A stretch of 64,000 nucleotides of DNA from Scleromitrula shiraiana (taxonomy: Eukaryota > Ascomycota > Leotiomycetes > Helotiales > Sclerotiniaceae), in contig JABELC010000011.1 of assembly GCA_028455995.1 (NCBI GenBank), forward strand, positions 1,488,001 to 1,552,000, written 5' to 3'. Shown one piece after another: positions 24,820 through 36,543 of the stretch (its first letter is position 1; every line of letters starts with the position of its first letter). Under the pieces are notes generated by a model. That model did no database searches. It worked only from the letters and a program-made list of their open reading frames with translations, and was not told the origin of the DNA. The translations under genes and the position numbers were made by a program.

Positions 24820-25199
24820 ATTGGAGGATATTTACACAAAATCGAATACAGTTTACATTCAAAAGAAAACTTGCGAAAGTGTACGAGACTTCCCGATATA
24901 TACGGTCCGTATATGAGATTATCATTACGCAGAGAGCTACAGTGGGGTGCATCTTCACTTGTATCAATCGTACCAATCTTCGACCGCATTGGAGTGTTAG
25001 GTTATCTTGGAGTGGGATGTTGAAGTATATTGTGCGATGTAAGCTAGTGATTTCACCATCTTATGCTTGAATCGGATTGACCAATAATGTTAGTTGAAAT
25101 TCCAAGGACATACCTTGGACGTAACATTGGAGGTTTGGAACAACGTAGTGTGTAAACGCAATAGAGTCCTTTAGCAAAAAATTACATACAGAATTATTG

Positions 25200-25560
25200 T
25201 GGATACTAGTACAAGTTATATAATCTTTTTAAATACTACTAGTAGTAGTATAATATGATAATCTACTATGGAGGAATCTAGCCCGATTAGATCGATATAT
25301 TGATAAAAATTATAATATTTTATTAAAAATTGAAACTTTATTTTTATATAGTTAATTAAATTAAACTAGTAGTTAAATTAAATATAATTAAAAACTTCAA
25401 GTTGAACTCAATTTAAACTTGAATATTAACTTTTATTTTCAAGTCATTATATTAAATTTATATTAATCGATTTTATATCATAATTATATAAAACTTGACG
25501 GTTTAAAGCATTTTTATATTAAAATTAAATATTATATAATTCCTAATCCGGTCTAGTTTT
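25200..25560. repeat. AT-rich patch with CTAGTAG and CTTGAA motifs
   Basis: It contains ACTACTAGTAGTAGTA near 25232, AACTAGTAGTTAA near 25363, and CTTCAAGTTGAACTC and AAACTTGAA around 25395-25425. The same two motif types dominate 39050-40450, so this may be a small relative of that repeat. Confidence 0.4.
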
Positions 25561-26724
25561 TAGCCTTTACCCTTTTGATCTGATCCACTATGATATCTGA
25601 GTATCTATTTGAGTAACCTCCTATGCTACCACGAGAAGCTGCTTACTGACATAGTTGCCCGCAAGCGTTGTCACGTGCGCAATATATGCAGTTGAGCCGG
25701 TATGTTCGGCAAGTCGATAGCGACCATTCTTAGATAAATAAGTATTCAAACATCTTGGTCTGGCTAAAGTTAAGCTTAGATCTCTATCATTGCTGCAATG
25801 ATCTTTTTCCTGGTGCACAGAAGTCAGCCTAGTACGTTATTATTGCATGTGGTCTCAATGTCTTCACGTTCGATCACAGAGCAGGACATGAAGTCAATAC
25901 TTACAGAGCAATGACAACATAGTGGCTGGATTAATGCTTTTTGAGATGGAAGGTCAGATGCCCGCACTTCATGATCAGTGATGTCTTATCAATTTATATA
26001 GGCAAATTGGTCAAAGTGATCGGATTTCAATAATCTTCTGATTCGAAGCAAAGTTATTGACACTTTCCGAATAGCTTCTGACGATATTTGGATATATTGC
26101 TTCTGTTCTTCTTCTTGCCTGCTTACCGGGCAACGTTGTGAAAGTGATTCAATATCGAATTTGACGGCCTGCCTCGGACAGTCGGCAGTACACATACACT
26201 ATATTTTGTAGAATTACCTTCAATCTGACACTTAGCTTAGGGCTCGTTTTGATAACAAGTGTATATAGAATGTCATATAAAGAAATTTGGATGGAAAATA
26301 TATTTTACAAGTTTTTGTTGAATGTCCTATGAAAATATTCACTTTTCTGCAATGAATCTTTTTGCTACATTCAAGTAAAGCAGCTTGTTTCAGCGTATAT
26401 TGTTCTAAAATACCACTTTCAATACCTATCAAAAATCTATTTATATATCGCATTGAAAGCCATCTCTAAAGGGGAGATTTACAACAAAATCATTTTGATC
26501 ACGACATTCGGGAACTCAACATCACCACCTAACCTTTTGAAGAAGTAGTCATTCACTATTTTCAGATAAAGTCATTGTATCAATCAGGATCTATTCACTA
26601 TTTCTTGTAGTTAATTCATGTTTTTAGACGATTTCTCGAGTGTTCTAATCTGTTCTGGATCTCTACAGGGTCGTAATAGTTGTTGTATTTTGGCAAAGAC
26701 GTAGAATTCCACTATGGATTGAAT

Positions 26725-26896
26725 ATGAGACAAAACAGAGAGAGCATAAAGGGCAGGGCAGGGAGTCTCGAATCTCTAGGAGGTAATCAATTGAGAGGAG
26801 TTGGCTTGACAATGAATCATGGAGTTTGTACGTAAGTTTTGAGCCATGAATTCATGTGATGTTTAACAAAGCTGATTTTTCAGGAAAAAGAGCTAG
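26725..26896 (+). other. Possible small spliced ORF (39 codons) or non-coding transcript
   Basis: An ATG at 26725 opens a frame ending at a textbook donor GTAAGT (26832). A 52-bp intron-like stretch ends TTTTTCAG at 26883, and the joined frame stops at 26896. The predicted peptide (39 residues, starting MRQNRESIKG) is not recognised. Good splice signals at the right spacing are the only evidence. Confidence 0.25.
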
Positions 26897-27130
26897 CTCA
26901 CCGTATACCATCATGGTATTTATACTCATATTCAACTACTTATGATTTTATCTGTTGCCTTGCCTTCCGATATTCAGCCGGAAGTAAACAAAAGTGAATG
27001 TAGTTCCGTATGGGGGTTATTGAATGATCAAATCATAATATCATATGTGCTAGTTTCTACGGCGATCAGGATAAGGCAGCGGTAGAAGCTGCTACTATAG
27101 TCCATCTTCAATCCTACAACTTCTTCCTCA

Positions 27131-27144
27131 TTTATAAAATATAA
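27131..27144 (+). promoter_or_regulatory. TATA-like element upstream of the gene at 27205
   Basis: TTTATAAAATATA lies about 65 bp before the chosen ATG at 27205. It supports that start but is a short AT motif that could occur by chance. Confidence 0.3.
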
Positions 27145-27204
27145 CTTTCGACACAAAAAATCACAAGATCCCTCCTTCCGCAATACCTCTCATTTCACGA
27201 CATC

Positions 27205-28153
27205 ATGTCTAGCCATCGTGTAAGAAATCGTTCTATGCTGGTCCAGGGCTCCAGCAGTGTGAGTAAAACATTTGTTTTATCTATTTCTTGATTTTCTTTT
27301 TATGAACACAGACTAATATGAAAATCTGTAGCCCGCCAACACTCCACCGGCACGTAGCGACAGCCGTGTAATTCACGAGGCTTCCGAGAATCACCCCCTC
27401 AGCATGGCTTCTCTTGAGAATGTCCATACCACGAGCGGTCCAAATCACCATTATTCAGACAACTATGGATCTGGCAATGTCTTCGACAGAAAGAATCCTT
27501 TTACTACTAATACGATGGGTGTTCAATCAACAAATAATTTTCAAGATTCTTCCCAACATGCTAACTATGGCCGTCCCGGCTCATGGGATGATCCCTACCA
27601 AGAACAACCTGAGGATCAATCGTTCAGATCAATGTATGGCAGAGCCGTTGACCGAGATGACTTGAGCAGATTTGGCAGTCCAACGACCGATGTTTCACCC
27701 GTTACTTCTGTAACTCGCAAACGCGACTTGGATGACTTCGATAGTGTTGAACGATTTCCAATTGGACGTGCCCCAATAGTCTCCCCTGCTAACTGCCAGT
27801 CTGCCAGTTCAGTTCAATCTCCTGATTATCAGATACCCCAAGACCTTTATCCAAGTTCCCCTGTTACATCTGAACCTACATCCATGTGTGAACATGGTCT
27901 TACTGGCACCGCCGCAGTTATGGAGCAGAAGCTAGATTCTCGAGCTGCTATGATTCAAATCGCCCTTAATAAAGCTTTCTCAATTGATAACGACGTTGCA
28001 GCTACTGTGGCACTTCAAAGTCTGTTGGACGAGATTTCGACGGCTGCCGCCATCAAGGGTAGTGACCAGAGATGGAAAATGGTAAGATACATAAATTCAA
28101 AAGCTGTACAACTACTGAGCTTGTGCTAACCAACATCATAGAACAGTTCTTGA
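27205..28153 (+). CDS. Small hypothetical protein, disordered with a helical C-terminal block
   Basis: Three exons: 27205-27258, 27332-28081 and 28142-28153, giving 271 residues. Exon 1 (MSSHRVRNRSMLVQGSSS) ends at GTGAGT, and the acceptor CTGTAG at 27331 keeps the frame into the long open frame. The last intron (GTAAGA..CATAG, 60 bp) leads to the ending WKMNSS; without it the frame would end a few codons later at 28129. The first 180 residues are Ser/Pro/Asn/Asp-rich and probably disordered. Residues about 210-265 (AVMEQKLDSRAAMIQIAL, then TVALQSLLDEISTAAA) look alpha-helical and may bind a partner. I do not recognise a family. Confidence 0.65.
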
Positions 28154-29018
28154 AATACTTTTTTCTCTGGTGCTCTTTTTGGATTATCTGTTGCTATGAC
28201 TTTGATCTTCTGTTTGATTTTGGCTTTGATTTCAACACGCAAAGATCCTCTTGAAAATTGAACAACGATAGTTTTTTGGAGCAAATATCAGGTCGCGATC
28301 AAATGTCACTTCGGATTATCTTTAGGTACATCGGTCAACGGAGGGTGATGGGATGTTTATATCTAGATCTAACTATTTAACATTTTTTTCTGATACTTCC
28401 TTACAATTTTATGATTGCAGATACTGTCATCTGTTTGTTTCATTGCAATTCTAAGAGAACAGTTGGGCACATATTTTACTCTATCCATCATGCTATGGGT
28501 GAGGACTGGTTTATTACTAGTAGCAATGGTTCTTTATATCATATAATAAATTTTTTATTTAAATTGAGACTGTGATGCTAAATATGTAATGTATTGAATA
28601 AAGCTTATGGCAAAGATCTAAATATCGTACAGATTAATCTGGCCTTCTGAACTCAAATATGATAAAAAACTCCTAGCTGCCTAGAAAGTCGAACTTATTT
28701 GGTTTCATAGATTTAACTGCAGAGAATTGCCAGGCAACAATCACTTTCTTCTTGGTTTAGATGAAATTGAGCCACATGTTAGGTTCATTCTCATTCGAAG
28801 ATCCGGAAGAGACTGGAGGACGACAGCGCATTCACTCAACTTCAATATCATATTACCTAGTTATACATCTAGTTTTCACCTTTATCTTATTGAAGTATAA
28901 AGTCTGAAATTTTGAGGAAAGGCAACGTCAACGTCACTCAGATTAATAAAACAGATCGATCTTTCTACAACACAACAAACAACCATTCAAAAACAAGTCG
29001 ATCAAATTGTCTATTGCA
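28154..29018. other. Intergenic, nothing recognised
   Basis: 3' flank of the preceding gene, with AT-rich poly(A)-type signals (ATAATAAATTTTTTA near 28545), and the promoter side of the first 2EXR gene (TATAAAG near 28895). Confidence 0.5.
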
Positions 29019-29816
29019 ATGCTAAAACCTCTCGGATGTCAAATAAAACCATCTCCTAGTCTCTCAGTAATGGCTGGGAGTGAAATTACCCTCATACCAG
29101 TGGAAATCCGCAATTCGAAGCAAACAGGGTCTCCAGCAATGCCCTTAACAGATCGACGACTCCGCCTCCGCGATGTAAACAGCCGAGCTATTACATCTCA
29201 AAAGAACATATTTCCGCTTTTCAAGGAACTCCCTTTAGAAATCCAATTAATGATCTGGGAATTCGCTGTTCTTGCCCTTGGTCCACGCATAATAAAGATC
29301 ACCTTCAGCCAATCTAAGCTCCTCAATGTTTGCAAAAGCTCCCATAATTCATATCCCGGAATCTACTCAGCCTGCACCATCTCTCGCGCCAGATTTCTCA
29401 AACGCTACGAGATTGGATTTGACGATCTATTCGGTGGTCAAATCAACTGTTTGGATGTCAAGAGGGATATAGTTTATTTTTGCGGAGCGGCCGCTTGGGT
29501 CGATAAGGGGGAGATTATGAAAGTAGAGAATGTTGGGATGAAGATTGAGCAGAGAGTGATGGAGGATAGGTATCTACGCATACTTGCGAGATTTATGTGC
29601 ACGGTATTTGAGAATTCGAAACATTTGTATATTACGCTTTTGCCGTCGGGAAAGAAAGATGGGTGGGAGATGAATAGGAAGGGTTTGGAGGAGAAGATGA
29701 GGAAAAGGCTGGCGAGATTTGTGGAGAAACATAAGGATGTGGAGGTTCCCGCTTCAATTTTGCAGTTGAAGGTGCACTTTTTGACAAAAGGTCAGCTTAT
29801 GAAGTTAGGGGTTTGA
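29019..29816 (+). CDS. 2EXR-domain protein 1
   Basis: A single exon of 265 residues. The open frame runs 12 bases further upstream but from TTG, so the first ATG at 29019 is used. After about 64 variable residues comes the 2EXR hallmark FPLFKELPLEIQLMIWEFA (residues 65-83). GPRI and LLNVCKSSH follow, then a region ending VYFCGAAAW at the place where paralogues read TLWISG. The C-terminus is basic and helical (EEKMRKRLARFVEKH). 2EXR proteins form large families in Leotiomycetes and Dothideomycetes; the N-terminal motif resembles an F-box helix, but no function is established. It is followed by two more 2EXR genes on the same strand and is the most diverged of the three. Confidence 0.8.
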   Translation: MLKPLGCQIKPSPSLSVMAGSEITLIPVEIRNSKQTGSPAMPLTDRRLRLRDVNSRAITSQKNIFPLFKELPLEIQLMIWEFAVLALGPRIIKITFSQSKLLNVCKSSHNSYPGIYSACTISRARFLKRYEIGFDDLFGGQINCLDVKRDIVYFCGAAAWVDKGEIMKVENVGMKIEQRVMEDRYLRILARFMCTVFENSKHLYITLLPSGKKDGWEMNRKGLEEKMRKRLARFVEKHKDVEVPASILQLKVHFLTKGQLMKLGV

Positions 29817-30948
29817 TCGATGGTTGATGCATGGGAACTTGGGAAGCTTTGAATTCGTAGTAGTTTCAACAGTATTGGGTTTGATGAGAGACTTGGATGA
29901 GGGGAGACAGGAACTATTAAACGGTAGATTTCATATTTATTACAGAACGATATCACTGGATACTGGGCGTTTTGATTGATTTTTGATTATGTTACTTTTG
30001 GTTAGTCGATAAGAAGTATCATTAATAAGGCAGCAAGCTCTATCTGTCAGGTTTGCCTACAACTTGTTGAGCCTAAATTGAATGAACTATTGCTAACATT
30101 AAAACGAAAACTGGGCTCGAAGATGCAATCATTGTAATCTACATCTACATGACAGTGTTGTTATTCGTATACGCCAATGATACTGTATCGTATTTGTAAG
30201 CAATGTTTATTACTGACCTCCGGATATATTGCTCTGCCCTGGTAGTTCATGTAAATATTGAATGAATCTAACTTCTGAATGGTAAGAATTGGAATATTCA
30301 GCATGCTATTCTATTTTAAAGTTTTATATTGGAGAATTTGATATGAAAATGTATTCATTTTCTTTTTTCTAATTCAAGGGGGAATTTGATGACTATTCTA
30401 TATTTTCGTATTTAGTGAATGATACCTACTTTTGTCAAGCAAGACGCATCTTGAATATGAAAATTACCAGTTGAAACCCTGTGCCGTATAGTTGAAAAGC
30501 TTTGTTTCTAGATAAATATTCAATGGGTCATTAGTTCTGGGATTCAATTTTAGTAATTCAATGAATTAGGTGTTCTGAAATAACTTTGAAAACTCATTTA
30601 CTTTGACTACCAAGTTCCATCAGCCATGGCGACGAGAGCATATCTTCAATACCACTGTTGATCTAAGGAAAATTCACTTATGATAAACTGGCCTGACATT
30701 TACTTTCTGTCTCACAACAGTCTTCCTAAGTCTTAAATTAAATCCTGAGTAGGAATTATAATCTAATAGTGAATTTAATCCTATTAATCCCGCCACGTTC
30801 TACTATCAAGAGCCCCTCTTCTCCGTATTGTTCGATCTCTGAATTCCGATATAACAAACTTTCAAAATCTTTATGAACTGATACTTTAAAGTCCCTGAAG
30901 AAAATCCACCGAAACCCCTCCAAACTTCTACCCCCCAATTCGATCATC
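29817..30948. other. Intergenic between 2EXR genes 1 and 2
   Basis: No gene. A segment at about 30586-30650 (CTCATTTACTTTGACTACCA, then GGCGACGAGAGCA) is related to 32388-32450 upstream of the third 2EXR gene. This shows that the duplication included upstream DNA. Confidence 0.55.
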
Positions 30949-31770
30949 ATGAAGAGAACTTTTCTTAATCGGCTCTCACTTTTGAAACTCAAAATCAAAA
31001 AGTCTCTTCAATTTGGAAAAGAAAATCGTCCCACAAGCAAAACCACAAGTAAAACAATCAAAGAATTCGACACCTTCACCTCGTTTAGCAAACTTCCACT
31101 CGAGCTCCAATGGGTTATCTGGGGATTCGCTCAACTTGAACCTCGACTCATCAAACTTCATGTCTCCTGGGATGCAAAAAAATACGACGATCACAGTTCT
31201 TTCAGAGCAAAACCCTTTGGTACATGTTGTGTTACAAGCAATAAGACTGATCCGAGGATGAAGATTCCTGCGATGCTCCATGTTTGTCATGAATCTCGTG
31301 TTATTGCCCTACAAAGATATCAACCCTGCTTTCCTGAGATGCTTGAAGATCGACCTGTCTATTTTGATTTGCTTCGAGATACACTATGGATATCTGGAGA
31401 TTTGAATTGGATGACTACCAATTCGTCTGGCTATCAGGGTATTACATTTCTAGACATCAAAGATGCCCAAAACGTGGCTCTGGATAGGGATTGTACTGAC
31501 AATACCGATGTAACATTTTGGTGTAACCAGAACAAGTTTTTGGGAGATGGAACTGGGCCGACTCATATTGGGTTTGTTTTTAATGAGACGAAGAAAAAGT
31601 TTGATACTATGATCGACGAAAGACTTCGCGAAGCTCAAGTAGATTTTTCCACAGAACTCCAACGTTGGAATCAACTGGAACCAGAACAAGCAGATAAATG
31701 GAGAGTTCCTGAAATTCAACTGGTTCTCAAAGATGATTTGATCAATCGTTTTCGAATTACTGGCAATTAG
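30949..31770 (+). CDS. 2EXR-domain protein 2
   Basis: A single exon of 273 residues from an ATG in a normal context. A basic leader (MKRTFLNRLSLLKLKIKKSL) precedes the 2EXR motif FTSFSKLPLELQWVIWGFA (residues 43-61). PAMLHVCHESRVIALQRYQ and LEDRPVYFDLLRDTLWISGD follow, both conserved 2EXR blocks. It aligns along most of its length with the gene at 32888, including the leader, so the two are tandem duplicates. It ends without the extra 3' exon seen in that paralogue. Function unknown. Confidence 0.85.
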   Translation: MKRTFLNRLSLLKLKIKKSLQFGKENRPTSKTTSKTIKEFDTFTSFSKLPLELQWVIWGFAQLEPRLIKLHVSWDAKKYDDHSSFRAKPFGTCCVTSNKTDPRMKIPAMLHVCHESRVIALQRYQPCFPEMLEDRPVYFDLLRDTLWISGDLNWMTTNSSGYQGITFLDIKDAQNVALDRDCTDNTDVTFWCNQNKFLGDGTGPTHIGFVFNETKKKFDTMIDERLREAQVDFSTELQRWNQLEPEQADKWRVPEIQLVLKDDLINRFRITGN

Positions 31771-32887
31771 GCTATATGGTAGGTAAGAAATTAATTCCAA
31801 TTCGGACAATAGAATTATACCTAATCTATATTTCTACATTTAGAAGGGATGGCCAGATTTCTGGGTACATTATACTGCGCATAGGTGAAGGTACAAGGGA
31901 TCCTTTGCGTGATTGTAATGTTACTGTGCAAAACTATAACATTGCAGTTTATGTCTTTTAAATGTTTCAGAACATTCCTTGATTCCTTTCAAGTAGCGGA
32001 AAAATATCAATATTAAAAGAATTTGCATATGAAATTCTTTTCTGGTTTTCAACTCCTATATGGCGCATCACACCATTGCACAGTCTTATCTTAAATGCAC
32101 TTAAGAGGATACATTTAGTACACACAATATTTGAGAAGTATTGGAAGAAATTCGAAATATTTGTAGTAGTCTGCTTGATGATAGCTAGAGTATAAATATG
32201 GAACTGATAAAAGCTCATCATGAATCCCTAGGGCAGACCCGACATTACAGCCCAATATATTTTGTTTGATAGTCAAGATCATTACTGATTTACTGTCTAG
32301 TCACCGGTGATTGATATTTAAGAGCAAAGTAAATTCTGGTTCACATTTTAAATGTAGACGTAGGGTTAAATTATTTGTCCAGTCTCAAGAAACTCATCTA
32401 CTTTGAATACCAAGGTTATAGCAACCATACCGACGAGAACAAACCTTCAGCCTTACCAGTTAATACCAAATTAGTATTAGGTTCTAAAGATAGGTTTCTG
32501 GATCTTATTGATTGCTCAATTAGTCTTTGTAAAAAAAATCAAATTTATTGAATCACTTACTCGAGATGAACTGTTCTTTTTACCCGAGTCTTTTTGATAC
32601 ACAGCTCGAACCCTTCGTGAGATCATGTTTCAAGAGTGAATTAACCTCCAGTGGCACTACCATAACTCCACGAGCTACCTATTTTTATGTCCATCTTTCT
32701 AGTCGTAACAACAACTCGAAGACTCAAGATCTAAGGTACTAGGTCTTAGATCTTCAGCAAGTACAGAGATACTTGAGACTCAACCGTAAGCTCTTTAATC
32801 TCTTAAACAATGTATAATAATCATCTAGCAGTCAGAACATCTACCCAGCCCCTTCAAAGAATCGTTGATTCAGCCCCAATCGTCGTC
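31771..32887. other. Intergenic between 2EXR genes 2 and 3
   Basis: No supported gene. It holds the duplicated upstream block (about 32388-32450) that matches 30586-30650. An in-frame ATG at 32810 could extend the third gene by 26 codons but has no counterpart in its paralogue. Confidence 0.5.
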
Positions 32888-33829
32888 ATGGTAAAGCTTC
32901 TCAATCGAGTTTCGCTAGCGAAACGCAAACTCCAAAAATCTCTTTTGTTGAAGAAAGAATCCACTCCCAACAAAAAATACGGCAATTTCACGTTGTTCAA
33001 GAGACTTCCCGTCGAGTTGCAGAACGATATCTGGGAAATGGCTCTACCTGCTCCTCGAATCATCCCTTTTCATATCATATGGTACACTTCAAGGGCATTT
33101 GAAACACAGCTATTTGGTAGAAAGGTTGTTGCACGTAACAAAACTAGATCAGATATAAGATACCCTGCAATTCTTCGTGTCTGTCGTGATTCCCGTGCGA
33201 TTGCTTTGAAGAAATTTCAACTTAATTTTGGAGATATTCTTGAAGATCGACCTATTTACTTCAATCAATTCCGAGACACACTCTGGCTATCCGGAAATTT
33301 GCATTGGGTCGCTGACAGCACAAGCACTGGACATGGATTCTCGGAATTGGGTCTTCAAAACGTGAAGAACATAGCATTGCAGGAAGCTTGCTTTAAGATC
33401 AAGGATGTAATTCTTTGGTTCATGGCACAACCCAACGGAACGGTGCCGTATAGAATTACGGTTGTGAACAATCACTCAATAAACGACTTCCAAACCCAAT
33501 CGCAAAAAATACTTGTCGCTTTCGAGGATGAATTTTGCGATAAGGCGCACAATTGGAAGAATAGTGTTCATTACAAATCAGCAGAGACATTTAAATGGAA
33601 AGATCTTATCATTCAGCGGACGCGCAAGGAATATCTAGACACTGGTGGGTCCATTGCTGGTGATTATCAGGTCAAAAAAACGTAAGTACTCGATATCAAT
33701 TTTAATATGGACTTAAAGCTAATGACTCTATCCAGCCCTCAAGTGAGCCGTCGATATCCCGTTTGCATGTGTTTGCCTACTATAGAAGAGAAGGGACCTG
33801 CGATCTGGGGCAGATATGAACAAAAGTAG
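32888..33829 (+). CDS. 2EXR-domain protein 3 (tandem paralogue of protein 2)
   Basis: Two exons, 32888-33681 and 33736-33829, giving 295 residues. The start MVKLLNRVSLAKRKLQKSLL matches the leader of the preceding paralogue and its flanking untranslated bases (CCCCAATCG..ATG), so it is preferred over the in-frame ATG at 32810. The 2EXR motif FTLFKRLPVELQNDIWEMA starts at residue 34. ILRVCRDSRAIALKKFQ and LEDRPIYFNQFRDTLWLSGN match paralogue blocks at the same spacing. A 54-bp intron (GTAAGT..ATCCAG) adds a 31-residue tail, ending IWGRYEQK, that the paralogue lacks. Function unknown. Confidence 0.85.
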
Positions 33830-35433
33830 ATCGTCAACTCAGGAAGCGATGAATCTCATAGCTGATCTTCATTATTCGATGATTTGGGTCAAAGGAATCG
33901 GAATAATAACAAATGCACATTGACATCGTTCTTCTTGATCCATGAATTAAATTGCTTCGTGATGTCTTGCACATTTCTTGCTTGAAATCAAGTTCTCGTC
34001 TTTAGAAATTCAAATATACAACAAAGAAGTGCCAACTAGCTCTCAAGTCGGAGTAAAAGTATGCATTCATTACTCTGCTACATATTTTTCTTTTTTGAGA
34101 TAGAGTTTCGCGAGGTTCTTTTTTAGATTATGCATATCTAGATATCTTATCAGCACATTCGAAGTGTTCACTTTGATCTTTTAAGTTAAACAACTATGCT
34201 TGTTTGATTGAAAACTAGATAATCAAAACATGAAGTCGAAAATGATGCATAAATTTATACATCTTGTAAGGAATTTAAAGTATTTGACCAGCTGATTCTC
34301 TACATCTGAGTTACATTTATTGATCGGGCCAGACAAACTTGTATTACTGATATAGATGTAGTATTGGGGGCTAAATAGTTTCAAGCCTTGAACTCAATCT
34401 TTCTTTCACCTATGACCATTTCCCGAATCATAACAAGATTAGTGTCGGAAAAAGTCCATATCAATCCACTGAAGATTCAAGATGGTTTCAATTTGTATTC
34501 AAGAGATAGAATTCTTCTCCGTAATCTCTCACCTTGTATGGTGATCTAATAATTTAGTAAATCCGCAGTGCTGGGAATGCGGCTGTGTAAGATAAGGTAT
34601 CATCTACACACGATCTACTTACGTAGCGCGTAGATTGTTTTCGGTTAACCTAAGCGACATGGCTCATTACAGTCTGAGAAGATCAAGTTAACAAAAGTAT
34701 AATAAATATAGATGGGTTTAAGCGCAGAATGCTTAAATCGCGAGGTTCTGCAATGGAAGAGCCTTCTCTACTAGCCTATCTAGGTAGGTAGTAGCAAACT
34801 TTGCCAGGTGGTTAGGCCCATATTATCTCAATTTTACCACTCATAAGTTTCAGCCTTACTATGCCTTGACCACAAGATTGAGCTTTATCTCTACAAGTTG
34901 AAGGCTTATTTATTTCACTCATGTGAGGATTTTCGGGAATAGTCTCACTCTTTTTCATTTCAATCAATAGGTTGTTCCTAGTCATTGTAAATGGCATGGT
35001 GCTAGTTCTTACACAATCAGAATCTGAGAGTATACTTGCATTGAATATAAGCGACAGTTTTTAACCTCATAATTGGGTGCAAAACATACCGATTATTTTC
35101 ATTGAAATAATCTTAACATCAACTGGGATGATTCAGATGGGGAAATCCCGGAAGAATATGCACACCATCAGTTCAAGTTGCATCGTGTATCCCATCTACC
35201 CAATAGTAACCCGAAAGTGTAGGATTTTCATCTAGGATGCTGTTCTGAGGATGTTATCCGCTCCATTCATTTGATATATCAGCTGCCAGAAGATGGCCAT
35301 CCTGAGACGTGTGTAATCTGGCACAAGAAGACATAAAAAGCTTCAACATGGGGGTACAGCCTGTGGTTCGCAGAGAATAAAAGGTAAGATTATACCAGTA
35401 TAGTACCTTCGTTACTTTTGAATTCTGTGAATT
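33830..35433. other. Intergenic, nothing recognised
   Basis: 1.6 kb of ordinary composition without an open frame that shows a domain or plausible exon structure. Its right end may hide a first exon of the following gene. Confidence 0.5.
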
Positions 35434-36543
35434 TTGTTTTTTAATCTTCATTTCGCGAGGTGTCTTACTTTCAGCCTGGTCTTTTCTTTCATTTTGCTAG
35501 CAATACTCTCATTAACTATGACGGGCAATCCAATTACATATGCAGATAGTGCAAATATCGCAGGTTATAACCGTGGACCCATTCAATCGATTCTGACGGC
35601 TCCTCCCTCATGTCTTTCAACTTATACCAACAACGGTGGGCGATGGTATTTTGGTCACAATGCCAATGGCTATTTTGATCCGTCGTGTTATCCAGCGTCT
35701 ACAAAAGATTCTGGAGGATCACAAGTTGCATGGGACATATATTATTGTTTGTCTCTATCTCTAGAAATCTATTTAATGATGTTCTAACACTGAAAACAAA
35801 GATAGTCCTGCAGTATCGTGTCCTCAAAATTGGTATGAAGCAAAAACCATAAATAATCTCTTCGGGAATGACGAGACTGTACTTGCGATTAGTACACAAA
35901 CAACCGCGGTAGTCTGCTGCCCATCGTAAGACTTTTTGACGACATATTTCATGATGCATACTTACAGTTATCCAGAGGATTCAAGTACGAGAGTAGTGCA
36001 CATGGTTGCACTTCAATGGCTTATTCTACCGAAGTCACATTTCCTTATATTGACCCCGATGCAGTACAAACTGGCACTGGAACTACATGGGTGTCTCTTT
36101 CGGTGTCAACTACAACAATCACCGTGGGGTCTTCCCCTTTGATAGTGTCGGGTGATGGAATACCGATATGGCGGCAAGATTCAGATATAAAAGCATTCGC
36201 AGCCGCAGCTATATCAACCGGAATATCCTCTGGAATACCCTCTCAAGAAACTGTCACAACTACTCAATATTCATCGCCACAAACATCAGGACCTCAAAAG
36301 GAATCCGGTTCAATGGCGACTGGAACAAAGATTGCGATTGGAATTCTATTACCGCTGCTTATTTTGACAATAGCCTCATGCACCGCAATCTACTGCATAC
36401 GAAAGCGTAAAGGAGCACGCAGTCTTCGAACGAGTCCGGATCAGCCAATGCTTGAACCAACATTAGAGAGCCGCCCAAAATTTGTGGATGATACAGGAAT
36501 ACAAGAGTTACCAGAAGCAACTCATCCATATCACCCAACTTGA
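35434..36543 (+). CDS. Secreted or plasma-membrane mucin-like protein, start uncertain
   Basis: Exons: (35434 or 35518)-35746, 35802-35925 and 35976-36543, with joins in phases 1 and 2. The extracellular part has spaced cysteines (PSCLSTYTNNGGRWYFG, FDPSCYP, VSCPQNWYEA, TAVVCCPSGFKYES, HGCTS), a pattern known in fungal surface proteins, then a Ser/Thr-rich stalk. One membrane helix (IAIGILLPLLILTIASCTAI) is followed by a basic cytoplasmic tail CIRKRKGARS. The frame upstream of the ATG at 35518 encodes a hydrophobic, signal-peptide-like stretch (LVFSFILLAILSLTM) but contains no ATG back to the stop at 35428. TACTTTCAG at 35466-35474 could be an acceptor, so the true start is probably in an unseen upstream exon. 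From 35518 it would be 306 residues. Convergent with the S58 peptidase gene. Confidence 0.7.

Larger units (their letters stand above)
24820..27204. other. Long spacer between divergent genes
   Basis: 2.4 kb between the FMO start and the gene at 27205. It contains an AT-rich repeat patch (25200-25560), an inverted pair CCAAGG-ACATA-CCTTGG at 25102-25118, a possible small spliced frame (26725-26896) and no other supportable gene. Other open frames here start at non-ATG codons or show no domain. Confidence 0.5.

Noticed and set aside
34560..34760. tRNA or other structured RNA suspected from GTAGCGCGTAG and TCTAGGTAGGTAG stretches
   Set aside because: No cloverleaf with a T-loop GTTCAA and matching acceptor stem could be drawn; no tRNA was found anywhere in the window.
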